A stretch of DNA of 64,000 nucleotides from Gynuella sp050296195. Lineage in GTDB: Bacteria; Pseudomonadota; Gammaproteobacteria; Pseudomonadales; Natronospirillaceae. The stretch is from the NCBI RefSeq assembly GCF_050296195.1, contig NZ_JBNKRB010000054.1; one strand, written 5' to 3'. A program made the position numbers and the translations under genes. The first letter of the stretch is position 1, and each line of letters starts with the position of its first letter. Shown piece after piece: positions 38,230 through 46,531 of this stretch. Under the pieces are notes generated by a model. It was not told the DNA's origin. It ran no database searches and saw only the letters and a list, made by a program, of their open reading frames with translations.

Positions 38230-41223
38230 ATGTTGGTATCGATGAATCAGTTACGACCCTCGAGGACAAGAATGTCCTATTGGGCCTATCTCGCCGGGAT
38301 AATGGTGTCATATTACTGTTTGGCGGCAATGGCACTGTATTTATCAAAAGAGCCTGGTAGTGTTGCAATGGTTTGGTACCCCAACATAGCAGCGGGCTTA
38401 TTGTTGGCTAGATTACCATATCGGTTCTGGCCTGCGGGGCTGGTAGCCGTCCTGATTCCACAGTTGGGTATTTCTCTGTCGTTACCACAAACGTTGTCTG
38501 TTAATCTGGTGTTCTCCTGTACAGCACTTTCCAATGTCTCGCTAATCGCCTATTTCACTAAGAAAAGCAACAATTTCGAACAGGTTTATGATTCCCCAGT
38601 GAATTATGCCAAAGCACTGGTAGTGATTGCCATTGTGCCGGCAGCTATCTCTGCGACGGTAGCAGCAATAGGGTTATTTCTGAATGGTTTTCAAAATATA
38701 GATAAAGGCTGGGTGGTCAGCTTTACCAGTATAGTGCTGGGGGGATTAACCATTGGCGCTCCAGGTATTGCTTTGTCTCATTTTGGTTTTAAAAAGTGTG
38801 TAGAAGAATTATTGACCACCTGGTCTTTGGGATTTCTAGCCATTGCTTCAGCCGTCAGCATATATGCCTTCCTGCACTTGGCTTATCCTTTTGCTTACCT
38901 GGCTTTGACGTTGGTGGTGGCTGCGCTGTTTACCAATATTATTACCATTAGTTTTGCGGCATCCATATGTAGCATTCTCATCACGACCATCACATCTTTT
39001 CAGTTATACGTGCCAAATATTGATGATCCTAGCAGGACCGGTATTCTGTTCTATCTGCCAGTTATGATCATCTTGATACCTTCGGTTGTATTGTCAGTCT
39101 CACAGCATGCCAGAACACTGGTTATGGACAAGCTCGAAGAGCAGATGACCAGTACCCGTGATGCGCTTTTAAATATGCCTGCGCTGTTGTGCACTATTGA
39201 TGCGGGAGGTAATGCTGTCCTGGCCAGTAAGAGATTTCTAAGAATCATGGAGCTAGACACGACTGAACTGATCGGCTATCCATTCAGCAAAATAGTGGTG
39301 CCGGAATCCATGCCGACTTACGACAAAGAAATACTCAATACTTTGCAAAAAGGAGATCTGGTCGAGAATGTCATGATCAAGGTTCGCAGCCGTTATGGTC
39401 GGGAAATTTACCTGTCGGTTTCTGCCAGCTTTGAGTCAAACGGTCACCCAAACCAAAAAGTGTATCACCTTCACATCCAGAATATTTCAGAGGAAGTTCG
39501 TTTGAGCGAGAAGCTTATGGAAGAAAACGAACTTATGGAAATTACCCTAAGGTCGATAGGTGATGGAGTCGTTGCTACGGATAGTAAGGGTGATATTACG
39601 TTTATTAATGCAGTGGCAGAGACGCTGTTGTATACGAGTACTGATGTTGCCACGGGTAAACATTTTAATGATGTTATTCACCTATATGATGAACAATCAG
39701 GAAAACGTCTGGACTGCCCGGTCGACCGGGTGATGCAGGAAAAAACCGTTCAGGGTATTCCGGATTTTGCAGTGCTGAAAAACATTAATGGTGACACGTT
39801 TGGTATTCAGGACAGTATTTCGCCAATAACTAATCAGAAAGGAGAAGTCGTTGGCACCATAATGGTCTTCCAGGATGTCACTGAAACCCGAAAAATTTCC
39901 CAAAAAATGAGTTATCTGGCCCAGCATGACATGTTAACCGATCTGCCGAACCGGATCCTGCTCATGGACAGAATCAATCTCGCTATTGCCAGAACCAAGC
40001 GCAGTGCTTACAGCTTTTGCGTCGTTTTTATGGATCTTGATAATTTCAAAACCATCAATGATACGCAGGGGCATGAGGCTGGCGATCAGTTGTTACAAGT
40101 CATTGCCAGCCGATTGCGCAAACATGTTCGGGGCGAGGACACTATTTCACGGATTGGGGGGGATGAATTTGTATTTGTCTTTGAAGGTATTTCAGACTCC
40201 ACCGCGGTGACCAGAATTTGTGACAAAGTCATTGACGATGTCCGTCAGCCCATGATCATTAATCACAAATCCATTTCCGTCAGCTGTAGTATGGGGGCTG
40301 CGTTGTGCCCAACGGATGGTGAGGACTCTGAGACCCTCATGCGTCGGGCAGATGCCGCCATGTATCGGGCTAAGCATACTGGCCGCAACCGGGTCTGTTT
40401 TTACTCTCATCAGATAGAAAAAGTCTTGTCTCGTCAGGTAGCCCTTGAAGATGATTTGCGTACCGCCTTTAAGCAGGAAGAATTTTTTCTCTACTACCAG
40501 CCTATCGTCGACAGCGATACTGGTGAGGTGTATGCCACTGAAGCACTTTGTCGCTGGAAGAACCCTAAAACCGGAGAAATGGTCGCACCGGCAACCTTCA
40601 TTCCGGTACTTGAAAACATTGGCCTGATTAATGATGTTGGCAAATACATTCTGGAAGCAGCCTGCAAGCAAATGACCGAGTGGAAAGGTCAGGGTAAAGA
40701 ATTAAATATGTCTATCAATATCAGTGCCCGGCAAGTCGCTGACAGTAGTTTTATAGATAGCGTGGCAACGATTTTATCGAGTTACAACTTGTCTGGAACC
40801 CGGTTTATTTTTGAAATTACTGAATCGCTATTACTGACCAATACTGATCAATGTATCAGTGTGTTAAGAAAGCTTCGCAGTATGGGGATTCGTATTGCTA
40901 TCGATGATTTTGGATGCGGTTACTCCAGTCTTAGTTATCTGAAAAAATTTCCTTTCGATGTGCTGAAAATTGATAAACAGTTTGTTCAGGAACTGGGCTC
41001 TAGTCAGCAGGATGTCATCTTTGTTAAGGCGATCCTTGATATGGCCAAGGCATTGTCTCTAAAAACAGTGGCTGAAGGTGTGGAAAACGAACAACAGGTC
41101 AGAATTCTGCAGAACCTGAATTGTGATGCGTTACAGGGTTTTTATTTTTCTGCAGCAGAAAGTGGTCAGCAGATTCGTGCGCGTATGGGACATAATAACA
41201 ATATTCTCCGTTTTCCCGCCTGA
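38230..41223 (+). CDS. MASE1-PAS-GGDEF-EAL cyclic-di-GMP enzyme
   Basis: A 997-residue inner-membrane protein with both c-di-GMP synthesis and breakdown domains. Residues about 10-300 form a MASE1-type sensor of eight or so helices (AMVWYPNIAAGLLLARL). Two PAS domains follow (about 300-420 and 430-555). The cyclase motif is GGDEF (643-647), with an inhibitory I-site RGED five residues upstream. The phosphodiesterase has EAL (771-773), DDFGCGYSSL and KTVAEGVEN, so both active sites look competent. Which activity dominates cannot be told. I start at the ATG reading MLVSMNQ because AAAGGA is at good spacing; an ATG 9 bases earlier would abut that site. Stands alone. Confidence 0.9.
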   Translation: MLVSMNQLRPSRTRMSYWAYLAGIMVSYYCLAAMALYLSKEPGSVAMVWYPNIAAGLLLARLPYRFWPAGLVAVLIPQLGISLSLPQTLSVNLVFSCTALSNVSLIAYFTKKSNNFEQVYDSPVNYAKALVVIAIVPAAISATVAAIGLFLNGFQNIDKGWVVSFTSIVLGGLTIGAPGIALSHFGFKKCVEELLTTWSLGFLAIASAVSIYAFLHLAYPFAYLALTLVVAALFTNIITISFAASICSILITTITSFQLYVPNIDDPSRTGILFYLPVMIILIPSVVLSVSQHARTLVMDKLEEQMTSTRDALLNMPALLCTIDAGGNAVLASKRFLRIMELDTTELIGYPFSKIVVPESMPTYDKEILNTLQKGDLVENVMIKVRSRYGREIYLSVSASFESNGHPNQKVYHLHIQNISEEVRLSEKLMEENELMEITLRSIGDGVVATDSKGDITFINAVAETLLYTSTDVATGKHFNDVIHLYDEQSGKRLDCPVDRVMQEKTVQGIPDFAVLKNINGDTFGIQDSISPITNQKGEVVGTIMVFQDVTETRKISQKMSYLAQHDMLTDLPNRILLMDRINLAIARTKRSAYSFCVVFMDLDNFKTINDTQGHEAGDQLLQVIASRLRKHVRGEDTISRIGGDEFVFVFEGISDSTAVTRICDKVIDDVRQPMIINHKSISVSCSMGAALCPTDGEDSETLMRRADAAMYRAKHTGRNRVCFYSHQIEKVLSRQVALEDDLRTAFKQEEFFLYYQPIVDSDTGEVYATEALCRWKNPKTGEMVAPATFIPVLENIGLINDVGKYILEAACKQMTEWKGQGKELNMSINISARQVADSSFIDSVATILSSYNLSGTRFIFEITESLLLTNTDQCISVLRKLRSMGIRIAIDDFGCGYSSLSYLKKFPFDVLKIDKQFVQELGSSQQDVIFVKAILDMAKALSLKTVAEGVENEQQVRILQNLNCDALQGFYFSAAESGQQIRARMGHNNNILRFPA

Positions 41224-41224
41224 T

Positions 41225-41259
41225 AAAAAACGGCTACCGGTAGACATGTGGGTAGCCGT
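41225..41259 (-). terminator. Terminator downstream of the M35 protease gene
   Basis: On the minus strand ACGGCTACC and GGTAGCCGT form a perfect 9-bp stem around a 12-nt loop and are followed by TTTTTT. It lies 68 bases past the protease stop and directly after the stop of the convergent GGDEF-EAL gene. Confidence 0.78.
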
Positions 41260-41326
41260 CAATACATTCACTTCGTTTTAATCCTGAGAGGTATGCAGCA
41301 TCCATACTGCATACGGTTCAAAACGA

Positions 41327-42397
41327 CTAATACATGGAAAGGTAGGGTGTGTTTTCCGCGAAGTATTCGTGGGAGTCTGCGTTTTGAACGGCTCTTCCAG
41401 GATTGGTTCTGGCTAAACGCTTGGCATTTGATTGACCGTAGGCGTTATCATCAGTACCGGCTACCACGTTAAAATGTGACATCTCGTGTACTAGAGTGCC
41501 GGCTTTTGAGTCTGTTCCAGTCAATGGTGCTGACCAGAAGGCTCTGCAAATGTAAATTTTGTAAGGGTCATTTGGATATACATACGCATAATAATTGTCA
41601 TTGCATGCGCAACTCAGACGGACTGGAGCTGAACTTAACGCGCTGGAAATACTTCGAAAATGAGCCGTCACTGTATTTTGCCGATTACGGTTGGGTGATC
41701 CAAACCAAGTGGTATAACGTGGTGCGCTGGTCGGCATGGATGCACTGTTTAGAGCACTGGATGCCGCAGAGGCAATATTGACAGCTGCATTCATTGAGCT
41801 GTTGAGTGTATTGATCTGGCTGGATGAGCAATATTCATAATTAGTTGAGATTGTTTCGCTCTGAATCTTCTTTACAGTATTTGGTTGAAAGAAAATTTTC
41901 AGGCTGTTGCTGCTTGCTTCAATGTCCGTGCTTTTGGCCCGAGTTGTGTTGATTGTGGAATTTGTCTTGTTAGCGGTTTCCACGATTGCAGTTACGGACC
42001 CATCGAGATAAACAGAGTAATAGCTTGCCTGCTCCATTTTGTAATAACGGGACAGGTCGACAGTTACAGATTTACTCTCGTGTGGTTTAAACGTCACATA
42101 ATCGGTTTCTTCAGGTTCGCCCCGCTTGACCAGCCGTCCTTGATAGCTCTGGAACTTGCCGTCAGCCGAAATTGAGAAAACGTCTGCACTGAGTTCTTTT
42201 TCCAGTGGGGTATTCCACTTCAAAACCTTCAAAAATTCATCACTGTTATTGGTGATAACAACGTTGATTTCAGAAGTGCTGGTGCTTTTTTTGGTCGCCT
42301 GAAGTGAAAAGGATAACAGCCCGTTACCAGCTGCAAGTGCGAAGAAGGGAGTTAATGATAGAATTATTATTGTGCACAGTAGCTTTATTATCTTCAT
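41327..42397 (-). CDS. Secreted M35 (deuterolysin/peptidyl-Lys type) metalloprotease
   Basis: A 356-residue secreted zinc protease. The ATG start reading MKIIKLLCT gives a clean signal peptide (cut near AALAAG-like FFALAAG, residue 22), and AGGAA lies 7 bases upstream; the longer frame to 42490 is unlikely. The aspzincin signature is complete: HEMSH (304-308, Glu305 catalytic) and, after FNVVA, GTDDNAYG, matching the GTxDxxYG motif that supplies the aspartate zinc ligand. The N-terminal 150 residues form a beta-rich domain like the inhibitory/pro region. M35 enzymes are mostly fungal; bacterial relatives occur in Aeromonas. Likely extracellular protein degradation or a toxin-like role. The Cys-rich patch LSCACND suggests disulfides. 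Confidence 0.85.
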   Translation of the reverse strand: MKIIKLLCTIIILSLTPFFALAAGNGLLSFSLQATKKSTSTSEINVVITNNSDEFLKVLKWNTPLEKELSADVFSISADGKFQSYQGRLVKRGEPEETDYVTFKPHESKSVTVDLSRYYKMEQASYYSVYLDGSVTAIVETANKTNSTINTTRAKSTDIEASSNSLKIFFQPNTVKKIQSETISTNYEYCSSSQINTLNSSMNAAVNIASAASSALNSASMPTSAPRYTTWFGSPNRNRQNTVTAHFRSISSALSSAPVRLSCACNDNYYAYVYPNDPYKIYICRAFWSAPLTGTDSKAGTLVHEMSHFNVVAGTDDNAYGQSNAKRLARTNPGRAVQNADSHEYFAENTPYLSMY

Positions 42398-42962
42398 GGA
42401 TGATTTCCTGCTATAAAGATTTCGGTGATCGTGGTTGAAAAATAATATAAGGCAATGGCTTGTCTTTCTGGCGAATTTAGGTTGACGCACTTATGCCCTT
42501 TATCATCTGCATTATGTTGTCGATACCGCCTGAACACTTTGCCAAAAAATACTAACGTTAACCGGCAAAAATATTCTCCCATTCATTAGTGGGATAAAGT
42601 TGGAAATGCTTCGCACGTGTGGCATATATCTGTGCTTATTGCATTCCTTGTCTGTCATAAAAATTACGATTGATTAGGGAATCTCTGAAAAATGGTCTAT
42701 TTTCGCGCAGGACATTGTCAGCCCCAGTCTCGCATCCTCATTTAGGCCAGTAAATTGCAGTGCTGCGAGTGATGCTTCCTCGATTGCATTAAAACTATTC
42801 CTATTTTTCAGAGGCCCCTTAGCGTTTTTGAGAACCTTTCGTGTCGTATAAATGAAGTTTGTTGATGCTTGGAAATAGGAAATAGGGAGGATAAACCCAG
42901 CGCCTGTCAATCGGGCCGGGTTTGGAGAGTCAGTTAATAAGATATCCTATTAAAGGGTGACA
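42398..42962. other. Gap between the M35 gene and ppk1, holding a MITE
   Basis: 565 bases without a gene. The middle is taken up by the 141-bp MITE. The M35 promoter must lie in the first 250 bases. The remainder next to ppk1 shows no recognisable coding or structural element. Confidence 0.6.
42678..42818. mobile_element. 141-bp MITE, IS5-like ends, copy A
   Basis: A non-coding element with near-perfect terminal inverted repeats: GGAATCTCTGAAAAATGG at the left end and, reading inward from the right, GGGGCCTCTGAAAAATAG. It is flanked on both sides by TTAG (42674-42677 and 42819-42822), a 4-bp target duplication that fits the YTAR preference of the IS5 group. A second copy, about 85% identical by eye, lies at 53908-54049. 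It has no transposase frame and would need one from a full-length relative elsewhere in the genome. The IS5 assignment is inferred from ends and target site only. Confidence 0.82.
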
Positions 42963-45023
42963 TCAGCTGTTAGCTGCCCACTGTGCCAGTAGTATCGCTT
43001 GCGAATCAACACTCTCGCCTTCGTTTTCCGGTTGTAGCAGATGATAGTTGCCTTCACCGTCCAGCACCCAGGCGTGGGTATTGTCTGCCAGCGCGAGCTT
43101 GAGGTCATCTATGATACGTTCCCGGAGTTTTTTGGATTTCAACGGGAAACAGGTTTCCACACGATGAAACATATTGCGTACCATCCAGTCGGAACTGGCC
43201 AGCCAGAGTTCTGGATCACCGTTGTTTTCAAAATAAAATACCCGGCTGTGTTCAAGAAAGCGGCCTACGATAGAACGTACTCGTATGTTTTCTGACAGTC
43301 CTGGAATTCCTGGTTTTAAATGGCATATGCCACGGATGATCAGGTCAATCGAGACGCCGGCTTGTGAAGCCTTGTACAGTTCAGTAACCAGCTGCTCTTC
43401 ACACAGCGAATTCATTTTCAGAATAATGTGTGCGGTTTTGCCGTTGTTTGCGTTATCCACTTCCCGTTGAATTTTACGGATCATAGAACGGTGCAGAGTG
43501 AACGGAGCATGCAGCAGGGTTTCCATTTTGGACATTTTGCCCATACTGCTGAGCTGCAGAAAAATACGATAGACATCTTCTCCACAAGATTTGTCTGCGG
43601 AAAACAGACCGTAATCAGTATAAACCTGCGTGGTTTTGGCGTGGTAGTTGCCAGTTCCCAGGTGGACATAGTTGCGCAGTTGGTTTTTTTCCTTTCTGGC
43701 AATCAATAGCATCTTGGCATGGGTCTTAAACCCAACCACACCGTAAATGACGTGGATACCGTAACGCTGCAGCTTGTTAGCCAGGGCAACGTTGTCCTGT
43801 TCATCAAAACGGGCACGCAGTTCCACGACGACAGTCACTTCTTTGCCGGCTCTGGCTGCCTGAACCAAAGCGTCTACCACAGGTGATTCTGAACCGGTAC
43901 GATAGAGAGTCTGTTTAATAGCGAGGACCTGGGGGTCTTTGGCTGCTTGACGTATCCATTCCACCACCGTGCTGAACGATTCATATGGATGATGGACCAG
44001 AATATCCTGGCGACGGATAGCATCGAAATAGTTATCGTAGCGTTTAAATGCCCGTGGTACGGATTGCGTAAACGGCGGAAAATAGTGAGCAGGATCTTTG
44101 ATCAGACTAAACAGATCATTGAAGCGGGATAAGTTGACCGGACCGTTGACTTTGAACATATCACGGTTGCCTACTTCGCAGCGATTGAGCAGAAATTCCA
44201 GCTGGTCTTCCGGTGTATTGTCTGCCAGTTCAATACGGACTTCATCACCGTATTGGCGATAGGCAAGTTCCCCTTCCATGGCTCTGAGCAGATCATCGGT
44301 TTCCTCTTCATCCAGAAAGATGTCCGTATTCCGTGTCAGTCTGAACTGATAGCAACCCAGCACTGTCATCCCGACAAACAGTTCATCCATAAAATGGTGA
44401 ATGATTGATGACATCAGGATAAAACCGCGTCCTTCGCTGACCAACTCAGAAGGGAGTTCGATAATATTGGGCAATGATCGTGGCACCTGGACAATGGCCC
44501 GCCCGGAGTTTCGTCCAAAGGCATCTTTGCCATTGAGGCTGACGATAAAGTTAAGACTTTTATTCAGGATTCGTGGAAACGGGTGCGCAGGATCGAGACC
44601 AATCGGGCTGAGCAGTGGTAAAACATCGCTTTGAAAGTAGTTATGCAGGTAGTTGATCTGATCGCTGACCCATTCATCCCGGCGCAGAATATAAATACCA
44701 TTTTCCCTGAGTAACGGCAGAATCTGTTCATTTAGAACTGTATATTGCTGATGGACAAACTCATGTGCCTGTTCTGCGATTGCCTCTTTGGTCTGAGTGA
44801 TGGTCATGCCATCGGCAAAGGAGGTTGTTCCTGATCCGCGCTCAATCAGTTCAATCAGACCTCCAACCCGGACCTCAAAGAATTCATCCAGATTGGTGGC
44901 TGAGATACATAGGAATCTAACTCGTTCCAATACCGGCAGGGACGCATCTGTGGCTTGATGCAATACCCGCTTGTGGAATTGCAACAGGCTGAGTTCACGA
45001 TTAAAAAAAGATAATTCTTTCAT
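42963..45023 (-). CDS. ppk: Polyphosphate kinase Ppk1
   Basis: A 686-residue enzyme that polymerises the gamma phosphate of ATP into polyphosphate. It begins with the Ppk1 signature FFNRELSLLQFHKRVL. The autophosphorylated His435 lies in FKTHAKMLLIARKE, at the same number as the active His of E. coli Ppk. HHPYESF, the arginine-rich ELRARFDEQ segment and the second His region LGTGNYHAKT are present. Length equals the E. coli enzyme (688). A PhoB box would be expected upstream, but I saw only a poor and wrongly oriented match. It ends near the MITE. Confidence 0.96.
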   Translation of the reverse strand: MKELSFFNRELSLLQFHKRVLHQATDASLPVLERVRFLCISATNLDEFFEVRVGGLIELIERGSGTTSFADGMTITQTKEAIAEQAHEFVHQQYTVLNEQILPLLRENGIYILRRDEWVSDQINYLHNYFQSDVLPLLSPIGLDPAHPFPRILNKSLNFIVSLNGKDAFGRNSGRAIVQVPRSLPNIIELPSELVSEGRGFILMSSIIHHFMDELFVGMTVLGCYQFRLTRNTDIFLDEEETDDLLRAMEGELAYRQYGDEVRIELADNTPEDQLEFLLNRCEVGNRDMFKVNGPVNLSRFNDLFSLIKDPAHYFPPFTQSVPRAFKRYDNYFDAIRRQDILVHHPYESFSTVVEWIRQAAKDPQVLAIKQTLYRTGSESPVVDALVQAARAGKEVTVVVELRARFDEQDNVALANKLQRYGIHVIYGVVGFKTHAKMLLIARKEKNQLRNYVHLGTGNYHAKTTQVYTDYGLFSADKSCGEDVYRIFLQLSSMGKMSKMETLLHAPFTLHRSMIRKIQREVDNANNGKTAHIILKMNSLCEEQLVTELYKASQAGVSIDLIIRGICHLKPGIPGLSENIRVRSIVGRFLEHSRVFYFENNGDPELWLASSDWMVRNMFHRVETCFPLKSKKLRERIIDDLKLALADNTHAWVLDGEGNYHLLQPENEGESVDSQAILLAQWAANS

Positions 45024-45116
45024 ATAACAACCGCTTTTTATCAGGCAATAAACGGATAACAGTATAAGACGTAACTGTTACAGAATTGTAATGGAAGATA
45101 AAGTTATTCAGACGAG

Positions 45117-45142
45117 GCGGTTGACAGTGACCCGTCAACCGC
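45117..45142 (-). other. Stem-loop downstream of hpt
   Basis: GCGGTTGAC and GTCAACCGC form a perfect 9-bp stem around an 8-nt loop, 29 bases past the hpt stop. No U tract follows on the minus strand. It could end the hpt transcript with Rho or protect its 3' end. Confidence 0.5.
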
Positions 45143-45170
45143 AAATCAGTGACTATCGGTGAGGGGGGGA

Positions 45171-45728
45171 TTACATGCCTTTAACCGCGTAGATCCCGGG
45201 AGCGTTACGCCAGTATCCTTTGTAGTCCATGCCGAAACCGAAGACAAAGCGGTCTTCACATTCAAGGCCAATGTAGTCTGGAAGGATATCCGGGCGGGCT
45301 TTACGGTCGTGCAGTTTATTCAGCAGAACGGCTACGTGTAAGTCACCGACCTGCTCATTACGGCAATGGTCAACAATGGCACCGAGGGTGGAGCCTTCAT
45401 CATAGATGTCATCGACAATCAGGATGGTGCGGTCTTTGAGTTGTTGAGCAGGAAACGCTTTCCAGTCCAGTTCAGAACCGCGGGTTTCATTGCGATAGCG
45501 GGTGGCATGCAGATAACTGACTTCAAGTGGAAAGCCGAGCTTGGTGACCAGTTTACCAGTTAGTACCAGTCCGCCATTCATGACACTGAATACAATCGGA
45601 TTTTTACCAGAAATATCGTTACTGATCTCTTTTGCCATGCGGTCAATTGCAACTTCTATCTGGCTTTCACTGAATAAACAATCAGCTTCGTCCATAACTT
45701 GCTGGATATCGCCGGGAACGGGGGTCAT
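45171..45728 (-). CDS. hpt: Hypoxanthine-guanine phosphoribosyltransferase
   Basis: A 185-residue purine salvage enzyme that joins hypoxanthine or guanine to PRPP. The PRPP-binding motif is ILIVDDIYDEGSTL, and the pyrophosphate loop SVMNGGLVLTGKL and the base-binding FVFGFGMDYKGYWRN segment are typical of the Pseudomonas type. ATG start reading MTPVPGD has GGAG 7 bases upstream; the TTG four codons earlier is part of that site. Divergent from folA. It would use bases released from nucleosides brought in by the nearby BMP importer. Confidence 0.94.
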   Translation of the reverse strand: MTPVPGDIQQVMDEADCLFSESQIEVAIDRMAKEISNDISGKNPIVFSVMNGGLVLTGKLVTKLGFPLEVSYLHATRYRNETRGSELDWKAFPAQQLKDRTILIVDDIYDEGSTLGAIVDHCRNEQVGDLHVAVLLNKLHDRKARPDILPDYIGLECEDRFVFGFGMDYKGYWRNAPGIYAVKGM

Positions 45729-45895
45729 TACTATCTCCAAAATAAGGTGTATGGCATATGCGGAAACAACGGACAGTGCGCCACTAAATATTTACGGAAC
45801 CGGGAAGTCGCGGGACGCATTGAATCCACAGTTCCAGGAGGACAGCTAAGGTTAATGGCTCGGCAGTTTTATCGCAACTGTTCGACCAGACCCTT

Positions 45896-45901
45896 TATAA
45901 T
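45896..45901 (+). promoter_or_regulatory. Probable -10 box of the folA promoter
   Basis: A perfect TATAAT lies 40 bp before the folA start. I could not assign a convincing -35 hexamer at 16-18 bp, so this may be an activator-dependent promoter or chance. Confidence 0.4.
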
Positions 45902-45941
45902 GTTATAGCGTCACAGGCTTTTAACAGTAAGGAGTTTCGCC

Positions 45942-46442
45942 ATGAAACTGGCATTGGTATGGGCAATGGCCCGAAATCGGGTTATTGGTAAAGATAATCA
46001 ATTGCCCTGGCGGCTGCCGAATGACATGAAGCGTTTTCGACAGCTGACCACAGGCAAGTGTGTCATCATGGGGCGTAAAACCTATGATTCATTGGGCCGG
46101 CCCTTACCAGATCGCGAAAACATTGTGATCACCCGACAACAGCAACTTAGTTTGCCGGGGGTACATGTCGTTGGCAGCCTTGAAGAGGCTATTGAGCTGG
46201 CGGAATCACTGTCTACGACCCGGCAGCAGGATGAAATCATGGTTATGGGAGGAGCTGAAATATACGCCCGTGCGTTGCCCGTTGCAGATCGTTTGTATAT
46301 TACTCATGTACATGCCGATATTGAGGGCGATACCTGTTTCCCGGAATTTGATATGCAGCCCTGGCAGTTGCAGAGTACAGAGGAGTTCTGTGCGGATACT
46401 GATAACTCCTACGACTACAGTTTTGCGGTGTACAGCCGCTGA
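45942..46442 (+). CDS. folA: Dihydrofolate reductase
   Basis: A 166-residue enzyme reducing dihydrofolate to tetrahydrofolate with NADPH, the target of trimethoprim. Diagnostic segments: LVWAMARNRVIGKDNQLPWRLPNDMKRF (Met20 loop with the substrate Asp in PNDM), VIMGRKTYDS, NIVITRQ and IMVMGGAEIYA. AAGGAG precedes the ATG by 7 bases. Length matches chromosomal FolA (159 in E. coli). Divergent from hpt; followed by a strong terminator. Confidence 0.97.
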   Translation: MKLALVWAMARNRVIGKDNQLPWRLPNDMKRFRQLTTGKCVIMGRKTYDSLGRPLPDRENIVITRQQQLSLPGVHVVGSLEEAIELAESLSTTRQQDEIMVMGGAEIYARALPVADRLYITHVHADIEGDTCFPEFDMQPWQLQSTEEFCADTDNSYDYSFAVYSR

Positions 46443-46484
46443 GCATGTTTGCCGGTAAATTATCGTTCAGCAAATTAGCAGCAC

Positions 46485-46513
46485 AAAAAAAGCCCTGATA
46501 TCAGGGCTTTTTT
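46485..46513. terminator. Bidirectional terminator between folA and the 5'-nucleotidase gene
   Basis: Six or seven A, then the palindrome GCCCTGATATCAGGGC, then six T. It serves both convergent genes. Confidence 0.92.
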
Positions 46514-46531
46514 GGGTGAGGGGTGTAAAAA

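Noticed and set aside
45060..45110. PhoB box for ppk1 (CTGTTAC-N4-TTGTAAT)
   Set aside because: Only about 10 of 14 positions match and it points away from ppk1.
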